From positions 1-16,088 of the forward strand of contig CAJACJ010000157.1 in assembly GCA_903938205.1 (NCBI GenBank): a DNA stretch of 16,088 bases, read 5' to 3'. Below, piece by piece: positions 6,849-13,506 of the stretch. The DNA is from an uncultured bacterium (GTDB lineage: Bacteria > Planctomycetota > Phycisphaerae > Phycisphaerales > SM1A02). Both the position numbers and the translations under genes were made by a program. Within the stretch, counting starts at the first letter, position 1. Every line of letters begins with the position of its first letter. The notes below the pieces were generated by a model. That model was not told where the DNA came from. It made no database searches and worked only from the letters and a program-made list of their open reading frames with translations.

Positions 6849-6865
6849 CAAGCAATATCAAGCAA
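6849..6865. repeat. Direct repeat CAAGCAA-TAT-CAAGCAA upstream of the exporter operon
   Basis: Two identical 7-nt copies (6849-6855 and 6859-6865) repeat with a 10-bp period, so they face the same side of the helix. They lie about 105 nt upstream of the first gene of the LolA/ABC operon, in the only sizeable gap (6745-6906) on that side. This is a plausible binding site for a dimeric or tandem regulator. Chance is also possible in an A/T-rich gap. I see no confident -10/-35 pair in this gap. Confidence 0.3.
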
Positions 6866-6906
6866 ATTAGGCAATTTTTGCGTTCATTCTGCTCGCGGGA
6901 ATCAAT

Positions 6907-8469
6907 TCATTTCACCAAGCGCACAGCCTCAGGTTGGGCGGGTTGATATTGCTCAGTGATCCAACGCGCGGCCGCGTTCACATCGGCGTCTTGGTTGGGC
7001 ATCCAATCGTCGCGATGCGTTCCAGTGGGCTGATCAGGAAGAACGCCTACGCCTTCAATGGTGGAGCCGTCGGGCAATGTGAAATTGGCGAATGCGAAGA
7101 GAAGCGCATCACCCGAAGCGAGCGATTTCATTTGTGCGGGCAGCGCCGCGCCAGCGCTCGTGCGGCCGAATACTCGCGCGCGACCAAGTTTCTGCAAACC
7201 GCCCGCGAAGATTTCGCTGGTGCTCGCTGAAAGGGGATCCATCACAATCGCAACCGGACCCGCGAATGGTTCCACACGCTCGCCTTGCGGCGTGCTGCGT
7301 CTTGGATTCACTTTGAACTCAAGCGTAGTGTCTCGCGTGCGCATGGTGCCCAAACTTTTAGGTTCATCCATGACATGACCCGCAACGCCCATGGCCATGC
7401 CACCCGCGCCACCAGGGTTTCCGCGCAAATCAATAATCATTCCGTCGGCGTTCAGATGTCGTTGAAACGCCTCGTCTACTTTTTGCGCGATCGCGGGCAT
7501 CCAAATGTTGAAGCCGATCACCACAATGTTGAAGTCATCGGGTAATCCAAGTGCCAGTAATTCTTTCTTGCTCAACACTCGTTCATCGCAGCGCACTTGA
7601 AATGGCGGTAAAAGACCTAGTTTCGTGCTTATTCCTTCGCTACGAGCCCGTGTCAATTCGGTCGTATGCAACTCGCCTGGCTTGCTCTGAAAGATCCACG
7701 TTTCTTGACTCTCTATTTCGCCGGCGTCGACGCTCTGCAAAATAAGTTCTTGAACATACTTGGCCGTTCCATCGGTGGCGTCTGATTGCTCCGTGCCCAT
7801 ATCCACTCCGTCAACGGACTTCACGATCCAACCCATCTGCACACCAGCTTTGTCGGCGGGGGAGTTGGTTCGCACTCCTGTGACAGTTGGCAATTTTTCA
7901 ATAAACCTTAGAGTAAGACCGAACGAAGCCTCGGCCTCCGCGGCGCGTTTGGATTTTGTTTCAGGTTTTATGGCGGCTGGCTTTTCTGACGGCACTTCCT
8001 TTTCACTAGCGACGTTCCCAAATTTTTCCAGCGTGGAAGCGGCAGTCGGCACATTTGTATCTAAATCACTTGACGTAGATGTATCTGCGTGCTTGGGAGA
8101 ATCCTCTTTGGCCAACGCGGCCGCGCTTTCAGCGGGAATAATTCCAAAGTGGCTGCGCTTGAGTCGTGACAACATGTCTTGAAGAATCGCGCGCAACTCC
8201 TCGCGACTGGTTGCGTTCATTGCCTTGGGTCGCAATTCCACTTTCACTGCTACCCAATCCACTCCACCATGGTCGAGTTCCACATCGGATTGCTCAACGG
8301 TGTTCCAGGTTTCATCAAAAGTGGCCAACGCAATTTCTTGGGTAATGGGGGTCTTGGGCTGCCAATGGTCAGCATTTGGCGTGGTGGCAGCCGCCTTTGG
8401 AGCACTGCAGCCACAAAATGCGCCAACGCACATAGCACAAAAAAGAAGGGAAAGATGGCTAGGTTTCAT
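6907..8469 (-). CDS. S41-family (tail-specific/tricorn-like) protease, lipoprotein with PDZ domain
   Basis: This 520-residue protein starts with a lipoprotein-like signal (MKPSHLSLLFCAMCVGAFCGCSAPK, lipid-modified Cys probably C21), so it is likely anchored in the envelope facing the periplasm. The ATG at 8469 gives this signal, whereas in-frame codons further upstream would put a charged leader before it. An N-terminal helical domain ends in SRLKRSH107F, where S41 proteases of the tricorn/IRBP type place a histidine. A low-complexity Ser/Lys/Glu linker (about 118-178) follows, then a PDZ-like domain (about 180-235, GVRTNSPADKAGVQMGWIVKS). The protease core has IIDLRGNPGG (346-355) and the nucleophile S418 in SASTSEIFAGG. 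After it comes GRTSAGAAL, which lacks the lysine of CtpA-type Ser/Lys proteases, favouring the Ser/His type. Divergent from metH, 97 nt away. Substrate unknown. Confidence 0.88.
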   Translation of the reverse strand: MKPSHLSLLFCAMCVGAFCGCSAPKAAATTPNADHWQPKTPITQEIALATFDETWNTVEQSDVELDHGGVDWVAVKVELRPKAMNATSREELRAILQDMLSRLKRSHFGIIPAESAAALAKEDSPKHADTSTSSDLDTNVPTAASTLEKFGNVASEKEVPSEKPAAIKPETKSKRAAEAEASFGLTLRFIEKLPTVTGVRTNSPADKAGVQMGWIVKSVDGVDMGTEQSDATDGTAKYVQELILQSVDAGEIESQETWIFQSKPGELHTTELTRARSEGISTKLGLLPPFQVRCDERVLSKKELLALGLPDDFNIVVIGFNIWMPAIAQKVDEAFQRHLNADGMIIDLRGNPGGAGGMAMGVAGHVMDEPKSLGTMRTRDTTLEFKVNPRRSTPQGERVEPFAGPVAIVMDPLSASTSEIFAGGLQKLGRARVFGRTSAGAALPAQMKSLASGDALLFAFANFTLPDGSTIEGVGVLPDQPTGTHRDDWMPNQDADVNAAARWITEQYQPAQPEAVRLVK

Positions 8470-8508
8470 TGCTTTGTCATTTGTACACGCTCTGGCACAT
8501 GTTTGATC

Positions 8509-8526
8509 TATCCGTTTATCCGGATA
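8509..8526. promoter_or_regulatory. Inverted repeat in the S41-metH divergent promoter region
   Basis: TATCCG (8509-8514) and CGGATA (8521-8526) form a perfect 6-bp inverted repeat with a 6-nt loop. The second arm overlaps the 8-bp palindrome ATCCGGAT (8518-8525). It lies directly upstream of the proposed metH -35 box and could be an operator serving one or both divergent genes. TACACG also occurs twice in the region (8484-8489 and 8525-8530, 41 bp apart). The region (8470-8566) is too short for a cobalamin riboswitch. Confidence 0.4.
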
Positions 8527-8531
8527 CACGG

Positions 8532-8560
8532 TTGAATACCCGTCGCTGTCCATATATAGT
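8532..8560 (+). promoter_or_regulatory. Candidate metH promoter giving a leaderless mRNA
   Basis: TTGAAT (8532-8537) and TATAGT (8555-8560) are separated by 17 nt and match the housekeeping consensus at 4/6 and 5/6 positions. Transcription normally starts about 7 nt after the -10 box, which is position 8567, the A of the metH ATG. No Shine-Dalgarno site precedes the gene (GTTGCCGC before ATG), consistent with leaderless translation. Confidence 0.5.
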
Positions 8561-8566
8561 TGCCGC

Positions 8567-11500
8567 ATGGCCAGCCGCTTTTTAGACACATTGCAAAAAC
8601 GAGTGCTTCTTTTTGACGGAGCCATGGGAACAAGCATTCACTCTTGCACAGATTGCGCGCCGCAAGATTATTTGGGCCGCGACAATTGCACCGACATTCT
8701 TGTGAAGTCGCGCCCCGACATGATTCAGCGCATTCACGAAACTTTTCTTTTGGCTGGCGCCGATGTTGTGGAAACCGACACTTTTGGCTCCAACAAACTT
8801 GTGGGCGCGGACTTTGATCCAGAGATGGTGGCTTGGACGCGCGAGTTAAACAAACTTGGCGCGCAGATTGCGCGCGCGGCTTGCGATAAGCACGCCACAA
8901 AAGATCGCCCACGCTTTGTCGCGGGCTCCATTGGGCCGGGCACAAAGTTGATCACGCTGGGCAATACCGACTGGGAATCCATGCTTGACTCCTACTGCGA
9001 ACAGGCGCGCGGATTGATCGATGGCGGTGTTGATTGTTTCATGATTGAAACATGCCAAGATTTGTTGCAAGTGAAGTGCGCTATCAACGCGTGCATTGAC
9101 GCGCTTGCGCAATCGGGCCGTACCGTCAATGACATTCCAATTTTGGTAAGCGTGACCATGGAAACCACCGGCACCATGTTGCTTGGAAGTGACATGGCCG
9201 CGGTGGTCAACGCATTGAAGCCATTTCCAATCGCCAGTTTGGGTTTGAACTGCGCCACTGGACCAGTGGAAATGGCCGAACATATCGCGTATTTAGCGAA
9301 GCATTGGGACCGCGCCGTTAGCGTGATTCCAAACGCGGGATTACCTATTTTGCTTGACGGCCGTACGGAATATCCATTGCGCGCCGACGCATTTGCCATT
9401 GCCATGCGCCGCTTCATTGACGAATACAAGATCGACATTGTCGGCGGCTGTTGCGGCACAACTCCGCAACACATTCAAGAAGTGCGAAATGTTCTTGGCG
9501 AGTCGCGCGCGCGCACTCCGCGCATTACCACGGCGCAAACTCCAGGTTGCAGCAGTTTGTACAGCATGACGGAGTTCAAGCAGGACAACTCATTTTTAAT
9601 TGTTGCTGAACGCACCAATGCCAACGGCAGCCGCAAGTTCAAGCGCCTGCTTGATGAGGAGCAGTGGGATCAACTCATTGGAATGGCGCGCGAAGAAATG
9701 AAAGACGGCAGCCACCTTCTTGATGTGTGCGTTGACTTTGTTGGCCGCAACGGCGTGACCGACATGGCTGAATTTGTTTCGCGCGTTGTGCGACAAGTGA
9801 ACGCGCCGCTGATGCTTGACAGCACGGAGTGGCCAGTGCTTGAGGCCGGTCTAAAAAGATCCGCGGGCCGTTGCATTGTGAACTCCATTAATTTGGAGGA
9901 TGGCGAAGGCCGCATGAACACGGTGTGCCCGTTGCTTAAGCGCTACGGCGCCGCGTGCGTGGCGTTGACCATTGATGAGGATCCACAAGCCGGAATGGCG
10001 AAATCAGCGCAAAGAAAGCTTGAAATTGCAACACGCATTCACGACTTGTTCACGCGCAAGTGGGGACTTGATGAGAACGACCTCATCTTTGATCCGCTGA
10101 CATTCACCATCGCCACTGGCAATGAGGACGACCGCGCGCTTGGCTATCAAACGCTTGATGGAATTGAATTAATCGCCAAGCAGTTTCCAAATTGCGGAAT
10201 CATTCTTGGCTTGTCCAACATTTCATTTGGCTTGAAACCTTCCGCGCGCACCGTGCTCAACACCGTGTTCTTGGTCGAGGCCCGCAAGCGTGGACTGACC
10301 GCCGCCATTGTTCACTTTTCCAAACTACTTCCAAAAAATAGAATTCCGCAAGAGCAATGGGAAGCCGCCGAGTGGCTCATCTTTGATCGCCGCGGCGACA
10401 CGCGACCTGACGGCAAGCCCGCGGAATTTGATCCGCTGTTGTATTACATCAGTTTGTTTCCAGATGGCGAGGAACAAAAAGTTGAGAAGAAGGGAATGGC
10501 CGACCTTCCGCTAGAGGAACGTTTGCAGCGCCACATTATTGATGGCGACGACGGTGTGCTTGCGGAATCGTTGACTGAAGCCATGACCAAGTACGAGCCG
10601 CTTGTGATTATCAATGATCATTTGCTTGCGGGCATGAAAACCGTTGGTGAATTGTTTGGCGCCGGCACCATGCAACTTCCATTCGTGTTGCAGAGCGCTG
10701 GCGTGATGAAAAAAGCCGTGGCCTTTTTGCAGCCTTTTATGGCAAAAAAAGGCGTTGCCGAGAAACCCAAAGCCACCATTGTGTTGGCCACTGTGGCTGG
10801 CGACGTGCATGACATTGGCAAAAATTTGGTGGACATCATTTTGTCCAACAATGGTTTCAAGGTTCACAACATTGGCATTAAGCAAAGTCTGCAACAAATT
10901 ATCGACGCGTGGAAATCCACCGGCGCCGACACGATTGGTATGAGTGGCTTGCTTGTAAAAAGCGTCACCGTGATGGAGCAAAATTTAAAGCAGCTCAATG
11001 AGCTCAACATTCGCGTGCCCATTATGTTGGGTGGTGCGGCGCTCACGCGTCACTACGCCGAAGGTCATTTGCGCGGCGTGTATCAAGGCCCGCTGTACTA
11101 CGGCAAGGACGCCTTTGAAGGACTTTCAGTTTGCAACGCGCTAGCCGACGGCACGCTTGCAAAAGTAGATGAGGAAATTTCCGCGCGACTGACCAAGCGC
11201 GCCGAAGTGGACGCAAAAGTTGGTCAACGACTTGAAGCCGCAGATTCCGCAATCGCCACCGCGCCTGGCCGCAGCGATGTGGATCAAAATATTCCAGTTC
11301 CCAAGCCGCCATTCATGGGCGATCGCCTTGTTGAATCCATTGATCTTGACGCCATTTATCCATATGTGAACAAGATTGCGCTGTACCGCGGTCAATGGGG
11401 TTTTAAGCGCGGCGACATGACGGAAGAGCAACACGAAGCGCTGATTCGCGATACCGCCGAGCCAATTTTTGAGCGTCTGAAAGCGCAATGCAAGCAGGAA

Positions 11501-12091
11501 AATATTTTACGCCCCGCCGTTGTGTACGGATTTTTTCCGTGCGCCAGCCAAGCGAACGACTTGGTGGTGTACGACCCAACCGATCCCGAGCGCGAGTTAG
11601 AGCGCTTCACTTTCCCAAGACAAACCGCGCGCCAAAGTTTGTGCATAAGCGATTTTTTCCGTCCCGCCAATTCCGGCGAACGTGATGTTGTTGCATTTCA
11701 CTGCGTCACCATGGGCATAGAAGTAAGCCACCGCGCCAAGCAGCTTTTTGAGCGCAACGAATACACGGAATATCTCTACTTGCATGGCATGGGCGTTGAG
11801 TGCGCCGAAGCGTTGGCCGAACTGTGGCACAAACGCATTCGCGCCGAGCTTGGCATTGGCAACGATGACAGTCCGCGTCTGAAGGAATTGTTCACTCAGA
11901 AATATCGTGGCAGCCGCTACAGCTTTGGCTATCCCGCATGCCCCGAGATGAGCGATCAGGAAAAACTTTTCAGGCTTCTAAAGCCAGAGCGGATTGGTTG
12001 TCACTTGTCTGAAAATTGGCAGATTGACCCGGAGCAAAGCACCAGCGCGATTATTGTGCATCACCCAGAGGCCAAGTACTTCGCCATTTAA
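8567..12091 (+). CDS. metH: Cobalamin-dependent methionine synthase
   Basis: This cytoplasmic enzyme (1174 residues, close to the roughly 1200 usual for full-length MetH) moves a methyl group from 5-methyltetrahydrofolate to homocysteine through methylcobalamin. All modules are present in order. The homocysteine domain (about 1-315) has the zinc ligands C229 (GLNC) and C295-C296 (GGCCGTTP). The folate-binding barrel (about 340-600) includes ERTNANGSRKF and LDSTEWPVLEAGL. The cobalamin module (about 640-870) has D746-V-H748-D-I-G751, H748 being the axial cobalt ligand, GMS793G and GGAALTR. The C-terminal reactivation domain (about 900-1174) has YRGSRYSFGYPACPEMSDQ for S-adenosylmethionine. The sequence IALYRGQWGFKRG marks the branch found in cyanobacteria, actinobacteria and planctomycetes. 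No other methionine or folate gene is adjacent. It is transcribed alone, divergently from the S41 gene. Confidence 0.98.
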   Translation: MASRFLDTLQKRVLLFDGAMGTSIHSCTDCAPQDYLGRDNCTDILVKSRPDMIQRIHETFLLAGADVVETDTFGSNKLVGADFDPEMVAWTRELNKLGAQIARAACDKHATKDRPRFVAGSIGPGTKLITLGNTDWESMLDSYCEQARGLIDGGVDCFMIETCQDLLQVKCAINACIDALAQSGRTVNDIPILVSVTMETTGTMLLGSDMAAVVNALKPFPIASLGLNCATGPVEMAEHIAYLAKHWDRAVSVIPNAGLPILLDGRTEYPLRADAFAIAMRRFIDEYKIDIVGGCCGTTPQHIQEVRNVLGESRARTPRITTAQTPGCSSLYSMTEFKQDNSFLIVAERTNANGSRKFKRLLDEEQWDQLIGMAREEMKDGSHLLDVCVDFVGRNGVTDMAEFVSRVVRQVNAPLMLDSTEWPVLEAGLKRSAGRCIVNSINLEDGEGRMNTVCPLLKRYGAACVALTIDEDPQAGMAKSAQRKLEIATRIHDLFTRKWGLDENDLIFDPLTFTIATGNEDDRALGYQTLDGIELIAKQFPNCGIILGLSNISFGLKPSARTVLNTVFLVEARKRGLTAAIVHFSKLLPKNRIPQEQWEAAEWLIFDRRGDTRPDGKPAEFDPLLYYISLFPDGEEQKVEKKGMADLPLEERLQRHIIDGDDGVLAESLTEAMTKYEPLVIINDHLLAGMKTVGELFGAGTMQLPFVLQSAGVMKKAVAFLQPFMAKKGVAEKPKATIVLATVAGDVHDIGKNLVDIILSNNGFKVHNIGIKQSLQQIIDAWKSTGADTIGMSGLLVKSVTVMEQNLKQLNELNIRVPIMLGGAALTRHYAEGHLRGVYQGPLYYGKDAFEGLSVCNALADGTLAKVDEEISARLTKRAEVDAKVGQRLEAADSAIATAPGRSDVDQNIPVPKPPFMGDRLVESIDLDAIYPYVNKIALYRGQWGFKRGDMTEEQHEALIRDTAEPIFERLKAQCKQENILRPAVVYGFFPCASQANDLVVYDPTDPERELERFTFPRQTARQSLCISDFFRPANSGERDVVAFHCVTMGIEVSHRAKQLFERNEYTEYLYLHGMGVECAEALAELWHKRIRAELGIGNDDSPRLKELFTQKYRGSRYSFGYPACPEMSDQEKLFRLLKPERIGCHLSENWQIDPEQSTSAIIVHHPEAKYFAI

Positions 12092-12156
12092 TTTGAAGTG
12101 AGGGCGCGGACAATTTGCGCTTTTCTATGAGGTTCTCGAATAGTCGCTCAGACAAC

Positions 12157-12206
12157 GCACCCCGCACAAGCGGGGCTTGCACGGGTGCTAAACTCGCTTG
12201 TGGTGC
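12157..12206 (+). other. Structured element in the metH 3' untranslated region
   Basis: Several alternative stems share the same bases. One is CCCCGC-ACAA-GCGGGG (12160-12175). Another is GCACCC (12157-12162) with GGGTGC (12183-12188). A third is CAAGC-GGG-GCTTG (12167-12179). The longest combination pairs GCACC (12157-12161) and CACAAGC (12165-12171) with GCTTGTGGTGC (12196-12206). They cannot all form together. No T-tract follows, so it is not itself a standard terminator. It may protect the metH mRNA 3' end or be a small RNA. I do not recognise the family. Confidence 0.35.
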
Positions 12207-12265
12207 CACCCTTTCTGCGACGCGGGAATTTGGTCCGCTTGCGCGGTCGCCAACATCATCTCGCG

Positions 12266-12295
12266 CCACCGCGGTTCGAAAGTTGTGGTTTTTTT
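12266..12295 (+). terminator. Candidate intrinsic terminator of metH
   Basis: CCAC (12266-12269) pairs with GTGG (12285-12288). After one mismatch, GC (12271-12272) pairs with GT (12282-12283; one C:G and one G:U pair), leaving the loop 12273-12281. Seven T follow directly (12289-12295). The stem is modest, so termination may be partial. Its right arm coincides with the proposed -35 element of the SPFH gene. Confidence 0.4.
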
Positions 12296-12310
12296 AAACA
12301 AAACTAGAAT
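12283..12310 (+). promoter_or_regulatory. Candidate SPFH-gene promoter giving a leaderless mRNA
   Basis: TAGAAT (12305-12310, 5/6 match to the -10 consensus) ends 6 nt before the ATG at 12317, the same geometry as at metH. TTGTGG (12283-12288, 16-nt spacer) is a weak -35. A transcript would start at or within a base or two of the start codon, and no Shine-Dalgarno site precedes it. Confidence 0.45.
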
Positions 12311-12316
12311 GAGCGC

Positions 12317-13321
12317 ATGACTAGCACCACATCAACAACATCAAGTGACGGCGCCGCATCCACGCAACGATTGCTCGGTGCGTCGCTGTTTCGCGAGAAT
12401 CTGTTCAAGCCATTTTCGGGTTGGCTGATTGTGCCGCTGTGGATCTTTGTTCTGGTGTTCGACATCGCCATTTTCATGGACGGCGTGCGTAAGCAGGAAC
12501 CGCCGCCAATTATTTTGGCCGTGTTGATTTTTCTTTCACTGATTATTTGTGTCGTGGGTTTCTTTGTGGTGGGTCCCAATGAAAGTCGCGCGATGGTGCT
12601 GTTTGGCCATTATCGCGGCACGGTTCGCAAAGTTGGATTTCACTGGACGAATCCGTTCACATCCAAGAAACACATCACGCTGCGCGTGCGCACATTTGAA
12701 ACTGGTGCGTTTGAGACAGAGGCCGTGAAAGATCCAATGGGAAAAGTGATTCGCGAGGCCACGCGCTCTCGACACCCCGTGAAGGTGAACGATCTTGACG
12801 GCAACCCAATTGATATTGCGGCGGTTGTTGTGTGGCGCGTTGTTGATACAGCCGAGGCGCTGTTCGCCGTGCAAAATTATGAGCGCTATGTGGAGATTCA
12901 AAGCGAGTCCGCGCTGCGCAATTTGGCAAGCCGCTATCACTACGACTCGCCCGATGTGAACGGCACCAGTTTGCGCGGTAGCACGGATTTGGTTGGCGCA
13001 AAATTGAAAGAAGAACTTGATGGCCGTCTTGGTGGCGCGGGCATTGAAGTGTTGGAAAGCCGCATTTCTAGTTTGAGTTACTCGCCCGAAATTGCCGCGG
13101 CCATGTTGCAGCGTCAGCAGGCGTCGGCGATGGTGGCGGCGCGATTTAAAATTGTTGAAGGCGCGGTGGGCATGGTGGAGTTGGCCATGGCGCAAATTGA
13201 GTCCAAGAAATTGGCGGTCATGAGCGCCGAGCAAAAAGCGCAAATGGTGAGCAATTTGCTTGTGGTTTTGGTCAGCGATCGCGGCGCGCAACCCGTAGTG
13301 CAAGCCGGTAGCGGGGCGTAA
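12317..13321 (+). CDS. Band-7/SPFH-domain membrane protein
   Basis: This is a stomatin/prohibitin-superfamily protein of 334 residues. Two hydrophobic segments near the N-terminus (about 37-55 and 65-85) are followed at once by VVGPNESRAMVLFGHYRGTV, the classic opening of an SPFH domain, then the strand-rich domain (about 86-265; RSRHPVKVNDLDGNPIDIAAVVVWRV). A helical C-terminal part rich in Ala, Gln and Glu (about 255-310, ILQRQQASAMVAARFKIVEGAVGMVE-like) would form the oligomerising coiled coil. SPFH proteins form large membrane-bound rings or cages that organise lipid domains and protect or regulate membrane proteases. The specific partner here is not visible. Relatives ending in the same MVSNLLVVL-SDR-AQPVV tail are, to my memory, often followed by a small ribbon-helix-helix gene. 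None is seen here. It appears to be a single-gene unit. Confidence 0.9.
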   Translation: MTSTTSTTSSDGAASTQRLLGASLFRENLFKPFSGWLIVPLWIFVLVFDIAIFMDGVRKQEPPPIILAVLIFLSLIICVVGFFVVGPNESRAMVLFGHYRGTVRKVGFHWTNPFTSKKHITLRVRTFETGAFETEAVKDPMGKVIREATRSRHPVKVNDLDGNPIDIAAVVVWRVVDTAEALFAVQNYERYVEIQSESALRNLASRYHYDSPDVNGTSLRGSTDLVGAKLKEELDGRLGGAGIEVLESRISSLSYSPEIAAAMLQRQQASAMVAARFKIVEGAVGMVELAMAQIESKKLAVMSAEQKAQMVSNLLVVLVSDRGAQPVVQAGSGA

Positions 13322-13415
13322 TGGGTCAATGAGCGCGTGAAAAATATATTGTCAAAGCGCGGCTAGTCAATAAACAATTGATTTCTGATTTACAAGAACT
13401 TGACAAGAGTATTTA

Positions 13416-13430
13416 GCCACGAGCCGTGGC
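13416..13430. repeat. Perfect 6-bp hairpin downstream of the SPFH gene
   Basis: GCCACG-AGC-CGTGGC (13416-13430) lies 95 nt after the SPFH stop codon and is not followed by a T-tract. It could be a factor-dependent terminator stem, an mRNA-end stabiliser, or an operator for the ABC-F gene downstream. Confidence 0.35.
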
Positions 13431-13475
13431 ACTTTCACGCAGTGGCGCATTGCGGCGCGTTTCTCGTATGATCGC

Positions 13476-13499
13476 CGACCCGACATTTCGCTCGGGTTG
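13476..13499 (+). promoter_or_regulatory. Hairpin just upstream of the ABC-F start codon
   Basis: CGACCCGA (13476-13483) pairs with TCGGGTTG (13492-13499) over 8 positions including one G:U pair, with an 8-nt loop. It ends 7 nt before the ATG at 13507, covering the place where a ribosome-binding site would sit. A TATGAT hexamer (13467-13472) would start transcription at about 13479, inside the left arm, but it lacks a matching -35. Possible translational control; unproven. Confidence 0.4.
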
Positions 13500-13506
13500 A
13501 CCAATC

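Noticed and set aside
8470..8566. Possible cobalamin or SAM riboswitch before metH
   Set aside because: Only 97 nt are available and the promoter occupies the last 35; no B12-box or SAM-type pairing is visible, and the mRNA is predicted to be leaderless.
12157..12290. SRP-like or tRNA-like RNA after metH
   Set aside because: The GGTGCTA...GGTGCC stretch recalls an SRP Alu domain, but the conserved GGAAG-AGC helix-8 motif is missing; GGTTCGAA at 12272-12279 has no pairing T-arm stem or acceptor.
12536..13303. 255-codon minus-strand open frame inside the SPFH gene
   Set aside because: His/Arg-rich shadow frame with no recognisable domain; the SPFH frame is clearly the coding one.
13400..13405. 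Consensus -35 TTGACA before the ABC-F gene
   Set aside because: At 16-18 nt downstream there is no -10-like hexamer (the sequence is the GC-rich hairpin 13416-13430), so no promoter is called.
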